A stretch of 64,000 bases of DNA from Pseudomonas sp. 2FG (GCF_005502935.1 NZ_SCMP01000005.1:1-64000); one strand, 5' to 3'. Shown: positions 8,431-16,390, counted from the stretch's first letter. Numbers and translations: made by a program. The notes: generated by a model not told the origin, from the letters alone.

Positions 8431-8530
8431 AGCGGACATCCAGGCTAGCTCGTGGGCAAATGCCCGGTTGCTCCCCCGTCATTGCGGCACTAGCAAGTTC
8501 AGCGCTGTGTTAACTCGCTGCGGGCCTATA

Positions 8531-8544
8531 TTGATAGTGATCAA
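8531..8544. promoter_or_regulatory. ANR/FNR box 1 (TTGAT-N4-ATCAA)
   Basis: TTGATAGTGATCAA is an exact match to the ANR/FNR (and DNR) consensus TTGAT-N4-ATCAA. It lies 172 bp upstream of the universal stress protein start and points to oxygen-limited induction of that gene. Confidence 0.75.
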
Positions 8545-8588
8545 TGTAGGTATTCGCGGCACCACAGGTGGCCCGGTGGCGTGACGGA

Positions 8589-8602
8589 TTGATGCATATC
8601 AA
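8589..8602. promoter_or_regulatory. ANR/FNR box 2 (TTGAT-N4-ATCAA)
   Basis: TTGATGCATATCAA is a second exact consensus box, 58 bp downstream of the first. If used as a class II site, transcription would start near 8637, with TTCTAT (8629-8634) a possible -10 element. That leaves an 80-nt leader before ATG 8717. Confidence 0.78.
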
Positions 8603-8630
8603 AGCGCCCGAGAGTCGCGGGGGGCGTTTT
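8600..8630 (+). terminator. GC-rich hairpin followed by TTTT
   Basis: AAAGCGCCC (8601-8609) pairs with GGGCGTTTT (8622-8630) with one mismatch. It could terminate read-through from upstream, or be an incidental stem immediately beside ANR box 2. No long T tract follows. Confidence 0.35.
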
Positions 8631-8716
8631 CTATGCCAGTTGGTTCCCTGCCGGAGGGGATCCGCGGTTACATCAGCACAAGGCGCCGGAAAACCCAGAA
8701 CGTTTGGAGGTGTCTC

Positions 8717-9616
8717 ATGAGTCAATATCAACGACTGTTTCTGATCGCCGATCCAGCCATGCGCCACTCCGCGGCGCTGCAACGAGCTGTTGCCCTGGCC
8801 GAGACCTGCGGTGCAGCACTGCATATCGCGGCATTCGCCGAAGCCTCCGACACCCTGGGACTGCTACACAAGACTGAGCAAACTCGCGAAAACTATCTAC
8901 AGGAACATCAAAAGTGGTTGAAGGATGAAACCGAACTGCTGCGCAGCAAGGGCATCAAGGTGACCACAGAGGTGGCCTGGGCCAACAACGTGCTGCAGGA
9001 AATTCTTCTGCATGTGACAGAAATGCAGCCGGACCTGCTAATCAAGGACGTGCAGCGTGAGCCGGCGCTCAAGCGCGCATTCATTACCCCGCTGGATTCG
9101 CATCTGCTGCGTGAGTGCCCGGTGCCTATGCATCTGGTCAGCGAGGTCAGGTGCCCGCTGCCACGTATGGTGGTTGCGGCAGTCGATCCATCGCAACCGG
9201 AGATGCAGATCACAGGTCTCAACGACCGCATCATCGAGGCTGCGAACGGGTTAGCCCTGCAATGCGATGCCGAGTTGCACTTGCTGCACGCCTACGATCT
9301 ATCGCAGACACATCTCTCGGATGCGGGGGCTGGCGCGGTGACCTTGCCGGGTTTCGCCAATGACTTACGCCGTTCGCTGCATAAGTCTTTCATCGCGCTG
9401 GCTGAGCGCTACGGTGTAGCACCTGAGCGCCAGCATTTCATTATGGGGCCGCCGATCAAGGCTATGGCCAATTTCGCTGCCCACAACCAGACCGATGTGA
9501 TCGTGATGGGGTGCGTGCACCGCAAGGGCCTGGACAAGCTGCTCGGCAGTACCACCGAGCACGTTCTGTACCACGTGCCTTGCAGCATCCTGGCGATCAA
9601 ACCACTGCTCACATGA
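8717..9616 (+). CDS. Tandem universal stress protein (UspE-like)
   Basis: The ATG at 8717 follows GGAGG and gives 299 aa. There are two UspA domains: residues ~5-145 (YQRLFLIADPAMRHSAALQRAVALAE) and ~155-297 (PRMVVAAVDPSQPE ... MGCVHRKGLDKLLGSTTEHVLYHVPCSILAIK). The second keeps the G-x2-G-x9-G-(S/T) nucleotide-loop style (MGCVHRKGLDKLLGSTTEHVL), while the first has lost it, as in UspE proteins. Cytoplasmic. Two perfect ANR boxes upstream (8531-8544, 8589-8602) suggest induction under oxygen limitation, as known for several Pseudomonas Usp proteins needed for anaerobic survival. Confidence 0.92.
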   Translation: MSQYQRLFLIADPAMRHSAALQRAVALAETCGAALHIAAFAEASDTLGLLHKTEQTRENYLQEHQKWLKDETELLRSKGIKVTTEVAWANNVLQEILLHVTEMQPDLLIKDVQREPALKRAFITPLDSHLLRECPVPMHLVSEVRCPLPRMVVAAVDPSQPEMQITGLNDRIIEAANGLALQCDAELHLLHAYDLSQTHLSDAGAGAVTLPGFANDLRRSLHKSFIALAERYGVAPERQHFIMGPPIKAMANFAAHNQTDVIVMGCVHRKGLDKLLGSTTEHVLYHVPCSILAIKPLLT

Positions 9617-9696
9617 AGAAGACGATCGGCCGCTGAGCCGATTTCCTCGGCGGCCAGTCGCGCTCGTAGCCGACTGACGCCGGACACCGCGATTTG

Positions 9697-9746
9697 AGCG
9701 TTCCCACGCTCTGCGTGGGAACGCAGCCAGTGATGCGCTGCGTCAC
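9697..9746. repeat. Palindromic repeat unit A (GTGGGAACGC / GTGATGC type)
   Basis: GCGTTCCCACGC (9698-9709) pairs with GCGTGGGAACGC (9713-9724), followed by a smaller GTGA...TCAC palindrome (9730-9746). This is the first member of a family recurring at 10.7, 10.9, 12.3 and 14.0 kb. Confidence 0.75.
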
Positions 9747-9765
9747 AGTGTCGAGTGGCGCAACC

Positions 9766-9794
9766 AAAAAGCCCGGCGCGAGGGCCGGGCTTTG
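9766..9794 (-). terminator. Terminator of aqpZ
   Basis: AAAGCCCGGC (9768-9777) pairs with GCCGGGCTTT (9784-9793). Read on the minus strand the stem ends in CTTTTTGG, a typical intrinsic terminator 25 bp after the aqpZ stop. Confidence 0.8.
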
Positions 9795-9817
9795 CACATG
9801 GGTGAGTCGAGTGGGCT

Positions 9818-10507
9818 TCAGCGGCCCTCTTTACCGATCAAGCGATACGCCAGGGCGCCCAGCAAGGCACCTACAATCGGTGCGAACCAGAACAGCCATA
9901 ACTGGCCGATCGCCCAATCACCCACATAAATCGCCACACCGGTGCTGCGTGCCGGGTTCACCGAGGTGTTGGTCACGGGAATGCTGATGAGGTGGATCAG
10001 CGTCAGCGCCAGGCCAATGGGAATCGGCGCAAACCCAGCCGGTGCGCGTTTGTCTGTGGCGCCGAGAATCACCAGCAGAAAAAACATGGTCATCACCACT
10101 TCCGACACCAGGGCCGCCAGCAACGAGTAGCCGCCGGGGGAGTGGGCGCCATAGCCGTTCGAGGCGAAGCCTTTGGTTACGTCGAAGCCTGCGGCCCCGC
10201 TGGCAATGATGTACAACACGCCGCCTGCGACAATGCCGCCGAGAACTTGGGCCACGATGTAAGGCGCCAACTGGCTCGCCGGGAAACGCCCCCCGGCCCA
10301 GAGCCCGATGGATACGGCGGGGTTCAGGTGGCAGCCGGAAATGTGGCCGATGGCGTATGCCATAGTCAGCACCGTCAGACCAAACGCCAGCGACACACCC
10401 ATCAGGCCAATGCCCACCTCGGGAAACGCCGCGGCCAGAACCGCACTGCCACACCCGCCCAGCACCAGCCAGAACGTCCCCAGAAACTCCGCTCCGTATT
10501 GCTTCAT
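9818..10507 (-). CDS. aqpZ: Aquaporin Z
   Basis: Inner-membrane water channel of the MIP family, 229 aa, the usual AqpZ length. Both half-helix signatures are visible: HLNPAVSIG (N62) and NTSVNPARS (~residues 182-190), along with six membrane helices and the [18 protein letters not shown]-terminus. The R of NPARS belongs to the selectivity filter. It is monocistronic, closed by a terminator at 9766-9794, with palindromic repeats on both sides. Confidence 0.96.
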   Translation of the reverse strand: MKQYGAEFLGTFWLVLGGCGSAVLAAAFPEVGIGLMGVSLAFGLTVLTMAYAIGHISGCHLNPAVSIGLWAGGRFPASQLAPYIVAQVLGGIVAGGVLYIIASGAAGFDVTKGFASNGYGAHSPGGYSLLAALVSEVVMTMFFLLVILGATDKRAPAGFAPIPIGLALTLIHLISIPVTNTSVNPARSTGVAIYVGDWAIGQLWLFWFAPIVGALLGALAYRLIGKEGR

Positions 10508-10695
10508 ATCGTGTTCCTCATGAACATTGATGATGAACTCAGATGCTCGACGCTAGCGTTCAGTGGCTGCTTTGCGCAGTCCGCTGGACCGGGGCAGCAC
10601 TGCATGCCCCGTCACTTCTGGTGGGTCTCGCGATCTTTTTTAACTGTATGTGGTGAATGGTCTTTATCAAGTGTGGGAGCGCGATTACTGATACT

Positions 10696-10930
10696 GATCG
10701 TTCCCACGCGGAGAGTGGGAACGATCAAACGTCAATCAGCCGATGGCTCCCACGCTCCGGCGTGGGAGCCCGGTTTATGACGCTCTGCGTCACGCTGTTG
10801 TGTGGGCGCGATCAATCATTGGATTCTTCCTTGAATCATTGGGTGGGGTGGTGGCGCGCGACGCGGAGCGTCACTGGCGGCATTCCCACGCTCCGGCGTG
10901 GGAGCCGAGCTTGTGACGCTCTGCGTCACG
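10696..10930. repeat. Cluster of palindromic repeats (units B, C, D)
   Basis: Unit B: GATCGTTCCCAC (10696-10707) with GTGGGAACGATC (10715-10726), perfect 12 bp. Unit C: GGCTCCCACGC (10745-10755) with GCGTGGGAGCC (10760-10770), followed by TGACGC...GCGTCA to 10796. Unit D: 10883-10930 with the same two-part build, preceded by GACGCGGAGCGTC near 10859. An 18-bp sequence (10821-10838) recurs exactly at 12240-12257. The rest of 10508-10953 holds no gene. Confidence 0.75.
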
Positions 10931-10953
10931 CTGTTGCGTGGGACTGATCAAAA

Positions 10954-11235
10954 TCAGTCTTGGCGGCTGGTGACTTCGAGCAGGTGGTAACCAAACTGGG
11001 TTTTCACCGGGCCTTGCACGACATTGATCGGGGCGCTGAACACCACGGTGTCGAACTCTTTAACCATCTGGCCTGGGCCGAACGAGCCGAGGTTGCCACC
11101 GTCGCGGCTGGACGGGCAGGTGGAGTTGTCTTTGGCGACTTGGGCAAAGTCAGCGCCAGCTTCGATAGCGGCTTTCAGTTCGTTGCACTTGGCTTCGGTG
11201 GCAACCAGGATGTGACGGGCAGTGGCTTTGGCCAT
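10954..11235 (-). CDS. ppiC: Parvulin-type peptidyl-prolyl cis-trans isomerase (PpiC)
   Basis: 93 aa from ATG 11235, with an AAGGAGT ribosome-binding site. It is a single parvulin domain: ARHILVATEAKCNELK, the GGNLGSFGPGQMVKEFDTVVF core, and the C-terminal VKTQFGYHLLEV. There is no signal peptide, so it is cytoplasmic like E. coli PpiC. It catalyses cis-trans isomerisation at prolyl bonds. An open frame extends upstream to 11565 through a repeated sequence and is not coding. Single-gene unit. Confidence 0.93.
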   Translation of the reverse strand: MAKATARHILVATEAKCNELKAAIEAGADFAQVAKDNSTCPSSRDGGNLGSFGPGQMVKEFDTVVFSAPINVVQGPVKTQFGYHLLEVTSRQD

Positions 11236-11484
11236 GGGGATTACTCCTTTCAAAGAAGGTGCAAAGCCTACCGGAATTAGTCGGGTATTCAAGCGCTGGG
11301 CGACTTCCGGCCCAGCGCGGCTCTTGGCCTTGGCCGCCACGCTTTTGTTTTTAATGCGGTGTACGTCGCCGCAGCTGTGTCGCCTGATCGTTTGGCTTCC
11401 GCCCTTGCGGCGGGTCCCTTCTGGCAGTCGCCCCAACAGGAACCAAAAAGTCTTGCCCCTCCATACGGGTGCGCTTTCTCTTTG

Positions 11485-11521
11485 GTTACCTTCTCTTTCG
11501 CGCGAGCAAAGAGAAGGTAAC
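11485..11521. repeat. Intergenic repeat with perfect 14-bp hairpin
   Basis: GTTACCTTCTCTTT (11485-11498) pairs with AAAGAGAAGGTAAC (11508-11521). It belongs to a longer gene-free block (about 11,390-11,560) with the 'accaaaaagtcttgcccc', 'ctttggttacc' and 'cgccgtaagggcg' segments that I associate with a dispersed Pseudomonas intergenic repeat. The interval 11236-11651 has no gene of its own. Confidence 0.55.
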
Positions 11522-11651
11522 TCGCCGTAAGGGCGAAACCAGTAAGTAGGATCGATGAAAGCCATTGACCAAATGGGTGGCGGATGGCGTAGGCTGGTCC
11601 TGCCGCATCAACACGCGGCGCTATTCGCGAACAGTTGAAGAAGGAAAGCTT

Positions 11652-12068
11652 ATGCAAATCCAAGTTCACAGCGATAACCACATCGAAGGCAGCGCCCGAC
11701 TCGTAGAGTGGGTAAGTGCCAGTGTTGCCAGCAAGCTGGAGCGCTTCGACGACGAATTGACCCGCATTGTCGTCCATCTCAATGACGAAAACGGGATAAA
11801 GGCCGGCGCCAACGACATGCGCTGCCAGATCGAGGCACGGCCCAAAGGGCTACAGCCGCTCTCCGTTACCCATAAAGCCGAGTCACTGGATCAGGCCATA
11901 GAAGGGGCCATTGATAAACTTGGCAATGCGCTGAACCACCAGTTCGGCAAGCTGCGCAGCAAGCGTGCGCCGACCCATCTGGCCGACGGTGAAGCTGAGG
12001 GTATTGAAGGGCAGGATGCGTTGCTGCAGGAAGACTTCCTCGCCGACGAACAAGTCCGCACCTCTTAA
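11652..12068 (+). CDS. HPF/RaiA-family ribosome hibernation factor
   Basis: 138 aa from ATG 11652, with AAGGAAAG upstream. It starts MQIQVHSDNHIEGS and has the S30AE/HPF fold pattern: ASVASKLERFDDELTRIVVHLNDENG followed by RCQIEARPKGLQPLSVTHKAESLDQAIEGAIDKL. It lacks the long C-terminal dimerisation domain, so it is a short-type factor. Family members bind the 30S subunit and silence or protect ribosomes in stationary phase. Monocistronic with its own terminator (12082-12120). The genome's main hpf normally sits by rpoN, so this is likely an additional paralogue (inference). Confidence 0.85.
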   Translation: MQIQVHSDNHIEGSARLVEWVSASVASKLERFDDELTRIVVHLNDENGIKAGANDMRCQIEARPKGLQPLSVTHKAESLDQAIEGAIDKLGNALNHQFGKLRSKRAPTHLADGEAEGIEGQDALLQEDFLADEQVRTS

Positions 12069-12081
12069 CAGATCGCTAAGT

Positions 12082-12120
12082 AAAGCCGCAGCTGGGTAGG
12101 AGCCCGCCTGCGGCTTTTTT
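12082..12120 (+). terminator. Rho-independent terminator of the HPF-like gene
   Basis: AAAGCCGCAG (12082-12091) pairs perfectly with CTGCGGCTTT (12108-12117), and TTT continues the U tract. Confidence 0.88.
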
Positions 12121-12131
12121 ATTGGCTGCAT

Positions 12132-12254
12132 TTAAGTCAGCTGATCGACACCATCGAACAGCGGCAACCACTCCACCACAGTGCGGGTGAGGATGTGCGG
12201 TTTGTCCGGTTCGGTGATGAGGTAATGGCTACGGCCATCGGATTCTTCCTTGAA
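12132..12254 (-). pseudogene. C-terminal remnant of a lost gene (hydrolase-like?)
   Basis: Read on the minus strand, this encodes about 40 residues including SHYLITEPDKPHILTRTV, ending LPLFDGVDQLT and TAA. There is no start codon, and an in-frame stop lies just upstream at 12255-12257. The phrase looks like the C-terminus of an enzyme and not like random sequence, but I cannot name the family with confidence. Its upstream boundary is a sequence shared with the repeat cluster (10821-10838), suggesting that repeat-mediated rearrangement removed the rest of the gene. Confidence 0.35.
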
Positions 12255-12263
12255 TCAGGCGGG

Positions 12264-12337
12264 TGGACGCTGGAGCGTCGAGGGCTGCATGCCCACGCTC
12301 CAGCGTCACGATGTACCGCGGTGCGTGGGCGCGATCA
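12264..12337. repeat. Palindromic repeat unit E (degenerate)
   Basis: GACGCTGGAGCGTC (12265-12278) is followed by GCCCACGCTCCAGCGTCAC and GTGCGTGGGCGCGATC. It is a rearranged member of the same repeat family as units A-D and F. The interval 12338-12444 shows nothing beyond a GGAGG ribosome-binding site for the next gene. Confidence 0.6.
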
Positions 12338-12444
12338 AACCAGGCTCAACACAGCGTCAATGGAGCAACGTCCCCTTGCTAATTGTCTAAAGTTGAGCAG
12401 GAGGGCGTGACAGTGCCCGGGCGTTCACTTCAGGAGGTCTCGCC

Positions 12445-12786
12445 ATGGCTACCTTGACCATCGAAGGCTGGTGCAAAACCAGCGACGACAAAAAGTCCAC
12501 CCCGGTGGGGGAGATCCATTTTTACGTCAATGGAGACGACCATTTACATCTAGAGCAGGCCGAAGAACGCCTGCAGAAGACCCATGAGCCTGAAGCCATG
12601 GTCGATGTCGATATGACCACGTTGGAATTGATCACGCCGGAGGGTTGCGGCCCCTTGTCCGATTGCAAATTCCGCGTCTATTTGAGCGCAAGCGATCAAC
12701 GCGGCCAATTCCATTTGGTCGGGCATCGGGCGAGTGATGGCAGCTTGATCTATACCAACGCGGTGATGATCGATCAGCTGGCTTAG
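12445..12786 (+). CDS. Conserved hypothetical protein, 113 aa
   Basis: ATG 12445 follows a strong CAGGAGGTC site. It begins MATLTIEGWCKTSDD, is acidic (many Asp/Glu/His), has no membrane segment, and reads as a small beta-rich domain (GEIHFYVNGDDHLHLEQ ... FRVYLSASDQRGQFHLVGHR). I do not recognise a named family. Monocistronic. Length, start signal and codon use support a real gene. Confidence 0.75.
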   Translation: MATLTIEGWCKTSDDKKSTPVGEIHFYVNGDDHLHLEQAEERLQKTHEPEAMVDVDMTTLELITPEGCGPLSDCKFRVYLSASDQRGQFHLVGHRASDGSLIYTNAVMIDQLA

Positions 12787-12964
12787 CCGCGCACTGTTCA
12801 GGAGCAACGCTTTGCTCTCTGAGGCAGGCCGACGCCGTATTGCTTTAGGGGGGGGGCTAGTGGCCATCGCGGCTCGCGGCGTTGCTTGCTTCGTGCCGCT
12901 CATAGCTACCGGGCCGGCTCCTGCCACACTGATTTAGTCGCTCCGACTCCTTTGGTTTTGAACC

Positions 12965-13873
12965 ATGCCCGATACTTCAAATTCAGCGTGCCGCAGCGCG
13001 CGTACCAAGGGCCTGAACCGCTTAGCGTTGCTCGCGATTGCGCTAGCTGTGATGCTCAGTGCCGCATCGGCATCGGCATCGGCATCCGCGAGCGACAGCG
13101 ACGAACTCATCGCGCTGATCAATGCTTACCGCGAATCGCCGCAAGCCTGCGACGGCAAGCAAACCGAGGCGGCGGGCCCGCTGGTACCGGACGCCCGACT
13201 GGCCCGCGTGCAGCTGGCTTCCGGTGTGCAATTGCAAGTCGCATTGCAGCAGGTCGGCTATCAGCCTGCCACGGTACGGGTGATTACCTTATCCGGGCCG
13301 GGGAGCGTGAGCGCCGTTAGCCAGGCGATCCAGCAGCGCTACTGCGCCACGCTGCTGGATGCGCAATATGCAGAGGTCGGTGTACAGCGCAATGCCAACA
13401 CCTGGCAGGTGATCCTCGCCCGACCGTTACTGCCCAGTGGCATGCCCGACTGGCAGGCGGCGGGTCGGGATATCCTGCAATTGGTCAATGCCGCTCGCGC
13501 CCAACCGCAGCGCTGCGGCAGCCAAGCATTCGACCCGGCACCGCCTTTGCGTTGGAATGAGCGACTCGGCCAAAGCGCCCTGGCGCATAGCCGCGATATG
13601 GCCGCTCGCAACTACTTCAGTCACACAGGAAAAGACGGCAGCCTAGCGGGTAAGCGTGCCACGCGTGATGGATATGCCTGGCAACAGATCGGCGAAAACA
13701 TCGCCGCAGGGCAGGGCAGCGCAAAACAGACAGTCGCCGGCTGGCTGGGCAGCCCGTCGCACTGCTTCAACATCATGAACCCGGACTTCAGCGAAATGGG
13801 CGCCGCCTATGCGGTCGATCCGCAGAGCGATGCCGGGATCTACTGGACGCAGGTGTTCGGTCTGCCGCGTTAG
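12965..13873 (+). CDS. CAP-domain (SCP/PR-1-like) secreted protein
   Basis: 302 aa. A basic N-terminus and hydrophobic segment (LNRLALLAIALAVMLSAASA, ~17-36) form a signal peptide, extended by an SA dipeptide run. The C-terminal half (~185-300) is a CAP domain: VNAARAQPQRCG, LGQSALAHSRDMAARNYFSHTGKDGS, IGENIAAGQ, GWLGSPSHCFNIMNPDFSEMGAAY. The conserved His and Glu residues of the CAP cavity (SHTG, GEN, SHC) are present. The N-terminal half is a shorter, divergent domain. Extracytoplasmic; function in bacteria is mostly unknown. Confidence 0.88.
   Translation: MPDTSNSACRSARTKGLNRLALLAIALAVMLSAASASASASASDSDELIALINAYRESPQACDGKQTEAAGPLVPDARLARVQLASGVQLQVALQQVGYQPATVRVITLSGPGSVSAVSQAIQQRYCATLLDAQYAEVGVQRNANTWQVILARPLLPSGMPDWQAAGRDILQLVNAARAQPQRCGSQAFDPAPPLRWNERLGQSALAHSRDMAARNYFSHTGKDGSLAGKRATRDGYAWQQIGENIAAGQGSAKQTVAGWLGSPSHCFNIMNPDFSEMGAAYAVDPQSDAGIYWTQVFGLPR
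13064..13087 (+). repeat. Hexanucleotide tandem repeat in signal-peptide region
   Basis: Four near-perfect GCATCG units (the last is GCATCC) encode the alternating Ser-Ala run at the end of the leader of the CAP-domain protein. Slippage would change the length by two residues without a frameshift. Confidence 0.7.
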
Positions 13874-13958
13874 GCAGCGCAACCCCTCAGCCGCGGCAGC
13901 CCGGCGATGAATAAGCAGGCCTTACTGGCGGCTGAAAATAAAGCTGGCCGCGGTCGAT

Positions 13959-14026
13959 GGCTCCCACGCTCCCGCGTGGGAGCCTGGTTTGTGACGCTCT
14001 GCGTCACGGTATCCGTGGGAGCGATC
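13959..14026. repeat. Palindromic repeat unit F
   Basis: GGCTCCCACGC (13959-13969) with GCGTGGGAGCC (13974-13984), then GTGACGCTCTGCGTCAC (13991-14007), then CCGTGGGAGCGATC. Same build as units C and D; sits between convergent genes. Confidence 0.75.
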
Positions 14027-14044
14027 AACCTCTTGCACCTGTGG

Positions 14045-14410
14045 CTAATGTTGCAGCCAAGCCTCGGCTTCCGCCTCCTGGCCCAGATCGAATGCCTTGA
14101 TCTGCAGACCCGGAATCAGCGCGCCCTCGACCTCGCTGGTTTTTCTCACCCATTCCTTGCCGGCAACGACTGCCATGCGGTCGAAGTGGCGAACAAACCT
14201 GAACAGTTGCGGGATGCGCGACAACTCGACGCCTATTGCGCCCAGCGTTGGAAGCGAGAAATCGCCGACCCGATAAAGCATTCGGCCATGCTCGATGCCT
14301 TCGGATTTCTGGCTCAGCTCATCGAGCGCGACTCTCATGCCATTGCTGTCGAGTTTTCCGGCAAATTCTACGTCGATGCGGTTTTCGCCGTTTCGCATTA
14401 CCTGGAACAT
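14045..14410 (-). CDS. SpoIIAA-like (STAS-related) protein
   Basis: ATG 14410 with GGAGG upstream gives 121 aa. The order of elements (MFQVMRNGENRIDVEFAGKLDSNGMRVALDELSQK ... VGDFSLPTLGAIGVELSRIPQLFRFVRHFDRMAVVAGKEWVRKTSEVEGALIPGLQIKAFD) matches the SpoIIAA-like family of about 120 aa, found singly in many proteobacteria, with a STAS/SEC14-like fold proposed. Role unknown; possibly binds a small lipophilic ligand. No partner genes adjacent. Confidence 0.82.
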   Translation of the reverse strand: MFQVMRNGENRIDVEFAGKLDSNGMRVALDELSQKSEGIEHGRMLYRVGDFSLPTLGAIGVELSRIPQLFRFVRHFDRMAVVAGKEWVRKTSEVEGALIPGLQIKAFDLGQEAEAEAWLQH

Positions 14411-14820
14411 AGCGACTCCTCCACGGGGGGATATAATTCCCACGATACGCCGCTTGCTACCGGACGTTAACTGGAAAAACGGCTTTCTGGCCTATTGGTC
14501 AACGATTCCATCCGGCCTCCTGATGTGGCGTTTGGTGTTGTTTGTGCGTTTGATGCTTGGTAACTAAACGCAGAATTAAAAACGCGTAGAGCCCTTTGTT
14601 TGGTGGGTACCGATGTGCTCAACCTGCCCTACAAACTCGCGAAAGTTAATTGGAAATGGCCAAGAAATAAATCTGCCCCTTTAGAGTCTCCTTTAGCACC
14701 TGCATACGGTTCCGGTACGGGCAAATTGCCATCAGAGCAAGCTTTGCATAGAGTGTCGCGTCCGTCGCGCCGGCACTGATCAGGCCGGCGGAATTCCTCA
14801 GTAAACAAGGACGATCAAAA
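14411..14820. other. Gene-free interval
   Basis: About 410 bp between divergently transcribed genes. GGAGG for the SpoIIAA-like gene is at its left edge and AAGGA for the lipoprotein at its right. No clear operator, hairpin or small gene was found; several short A/T-rich stretches could be promoters. Confidence 0.45.
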
Positions 14821-15450
14821 ATGAAGTTGAAGATGTTGGGAATGGCGTTGGCCTTCACGCTGGCCGGCTGCGCTAGCTTCCCGGGCAACCAAGTTCCAGA
14901 AACCACCTTGCCAACTATGGCCAGCTACCAGCAGCGCCCCAGCGTGTTTGTTGATTTCACCTTTTATCAAGGTAAGGCGGGTGATCCCAAGGCTGTCGAA
15001 GTGCCGCTGGCAAGAGATTCGCTAAAGCCGCAACTTGAGGCATCTCTGCGCGACTCAGGATTATTCAGCCGGTACACGCTCGATGAATTTCAGAAGCAGC
15101 CCGGCGATTACACCCTCAAGCTGAATGTCTACAACAGCGGCTCTGCGGGTGCGGCAATGGTGAGCGGTTTCATTTCTGGTTTCACCTTTATGGTGATCCC
15201 GGCAACCGCAAAGGATGAATACACCATGACCCTGCAGGTTCTCGACGATCAGAATCAACCGGTTCTGGCTGGGCAGAACAATGAATCGGTGCGTACCTGG
15301 ATGGGACTGATCTTCATCCCGATGATGGCGTACACACCGGCTGAAGCCGTCAGCGACAGTTTTCGCCGTCAGCTCAACGCCTTGTTGAAGCAAATGGTCG
15401 ATCAGCAGGTTCTGAAGTACGCGCAAGGGGTATTGCCGCTGCGTGGCTGA
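14821..15450 (+). CDS. Predicted lipoprotein, 209 aa
   Basis: Starts MKLKMLGMALAFTLAGCASFPG: a type II signal peptide with lipobox LAGC (C17), so lipidated; the residue after Cys (Ala) allows outer-membrane sorting. The rest is mainly soluble, with a Gly/Phe-rich hydrophobic patch (AAMVSGFISGFTFMVIPATAKD, ~107-128). No named family recognised. It is convergent with a second lipoprotein gene (15492-16040), and both share a general layout (small lipoprotein, long helical/beta region, C-terminal 'FRRQLNALLKQM' versus 'FNPLVRKLLAEL'). Confidence 0.82.
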   Translation: MKLKMLGMALAFTLAGCASFPGNQVPETTLPTMASYQQRPSVFVDFTFYQGKAGDPKAVEVPLARDSLKPQLEASLRDSGLFSRYTLDEFQKQPGDYTLKLNVYNSGSAGAAMVSGFISGFTFMVIPATAKDEYTMTLQVLDDQNQPVLAGQNNESVRTWMGLIFIPMMAYTPAEAVSDSFRRQLNALLKQMVDQQVLKYAQGVLPLRG

Positions 15451-15458
15451 TTGAGTTT

Positions 15459-15480
15459 GGCGCGCTCTTGTCGGCGCGCC
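15459..15480. terminator. Short GC hairpin between convergent genes
   Basis: GGCGCGC (15459-15465) pairs with GCGCGCC (15474-15480), 8-nt loop. There is no strong T run, so terminator activity is uncertain; its position between two convergent stops supports it. Confidence 0.4.
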
Positions 15481-15491
15481 TATTCGTGGGT

Positions 15492-16040
15492 TTATTGCTT
15501 CATCGCGTTGATGAACTGCGGATCCTGATACAGTTCGGCTAACAGCTTGCGCACCAGCGGGTTGAATGCATTGGCCGCCGCCGGGATCGCAATGGCACCG
15601 ACGAAGCTGCTGTCCCATGTGCTGGTTACTATCTTGCTGCTGCTGTAGAGGGAGCGTTCGCCTTCACGCAGGTTGAAGTCTGCGCTGATCGCACCAGTGC
15701 CGGTGCCGACTGCAGCATCCAGTTTGCTCTGACGCAAACGTACGTCTAGATGGCGCGAGGCTGACGGTTCCAGCAAACCAGCCAGGCGCAATTCATCTTC
15801 CAATGCCTTTTGTATATGTTTACTGATTGAGCCTTCCGGGCTGCGCACAGGATTTGCGCGGACGGAAACCGAGTCCTGCCCATTGTCTGCCGCGACTGTA
15901 GGTGCATTGAGTTTGGCCAGGTGGGGTTGATTTTTCAGTATCTGCACGTTATCGAAGTTTGCTTCGTAGCGTGGCATGGCGATGCCGCACCCTTGGAGAA
16001 TAAGGGCGGCGATGGCGATAGCAGTAAAGCGCTTTAACAT
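15492..16040 (-). CDS. Predicted lipoprotein, 182 aa
   Basis: ATG 16040 with AAGGA upstream; the frame is open further but without a start signal. Signal peptide MLKRFTAIAIAALILQGCG with lipobox LQGC (C18). The mature part includes RSPEGSISKHIQKALEDELRLAGLLEP and RLRQSKLDAAVGTGTGAISADFNL, then ends FNPLVRKLLAELYQDPQFINAMK, a helical tail. Resembles small LPS/envelope-type lipoproteins of unknown function. Convergent with the lipoprotein at 14821. Confidence 0.82.
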   Translation of the reverse strand: MLKRFTAIAIAALILQGCGIAMPRYEANFDNVQILKNQPHLAKLNAPTVAADNGQDSVSVRANPVRSPEGSISKHIQKALEDELRLAGLLEPSASRHLDVRLRQSKLDAAVGTGTGAISADFNLREGERSLYSSSKIVTSTWDSSFVGAIAIPAAANAFNPLVRKLLAELYQDPQFINAMKQ

Positions 16041-16231
16041 GTGAGTCCTTTCGGTTGGAGGGTAGTGGCGCGCGATGATAGCACAGTGATGGCGCATCGT
16101 CGGCCTGCTGAACGGGGAGATTGTGCGCCTGATGTTGCGATGGTGAATCGCTAGCTCTGTGCCGTCTGATGGCGCGTAGGATGGGGCTGCCACGGAGCGT
16201 CCGCTAGTTGCTGTGGGCTCAACCGGTCAAC

Positions 16232-16269
16232 GCAAAACGCCTGCTGCTGAGATAACCCGGGCGTTTTGC
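16232..16269 (+). terminator. Hairpin terminator candidate
   Basis: GCAAAACGCC (16232-16241) pairs with GGCGTTTTGC (16260-16269), followed by TTTTG. The loop is 18 nt, long for a terminator. It lies just downstream of the dehalogenase remnant (minus strand) with no plus-strand gene nearby, so orientation is uncertain. Confidence 0.45.
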
Positions 16270-16390
16270 TTTTGTCTTACTGGGGCAGTTTGATGTCAAT
16301 GCTGCCGTACTTCTCGCGTGCCTGACGACGCGCTTGAGCTGATCTGGCTGCCTCATAAGCGGCCCGGCTCGCTTGTTGCCTAGCCAGCTC

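Noticed and set aside
12195-12410. 71-codon plus-strand open frame
   Set aside because: It runs through a palindromic repeat and antisense to the gene remnant; no ribosome-binding site.
9697-14026. Possible CRISPR or phage attachment repeats
   Set aside because: The units are palindromic REP-type elements with unequal spacing and no spacer pattern; no cas, integrase or tRNA gene nearby.
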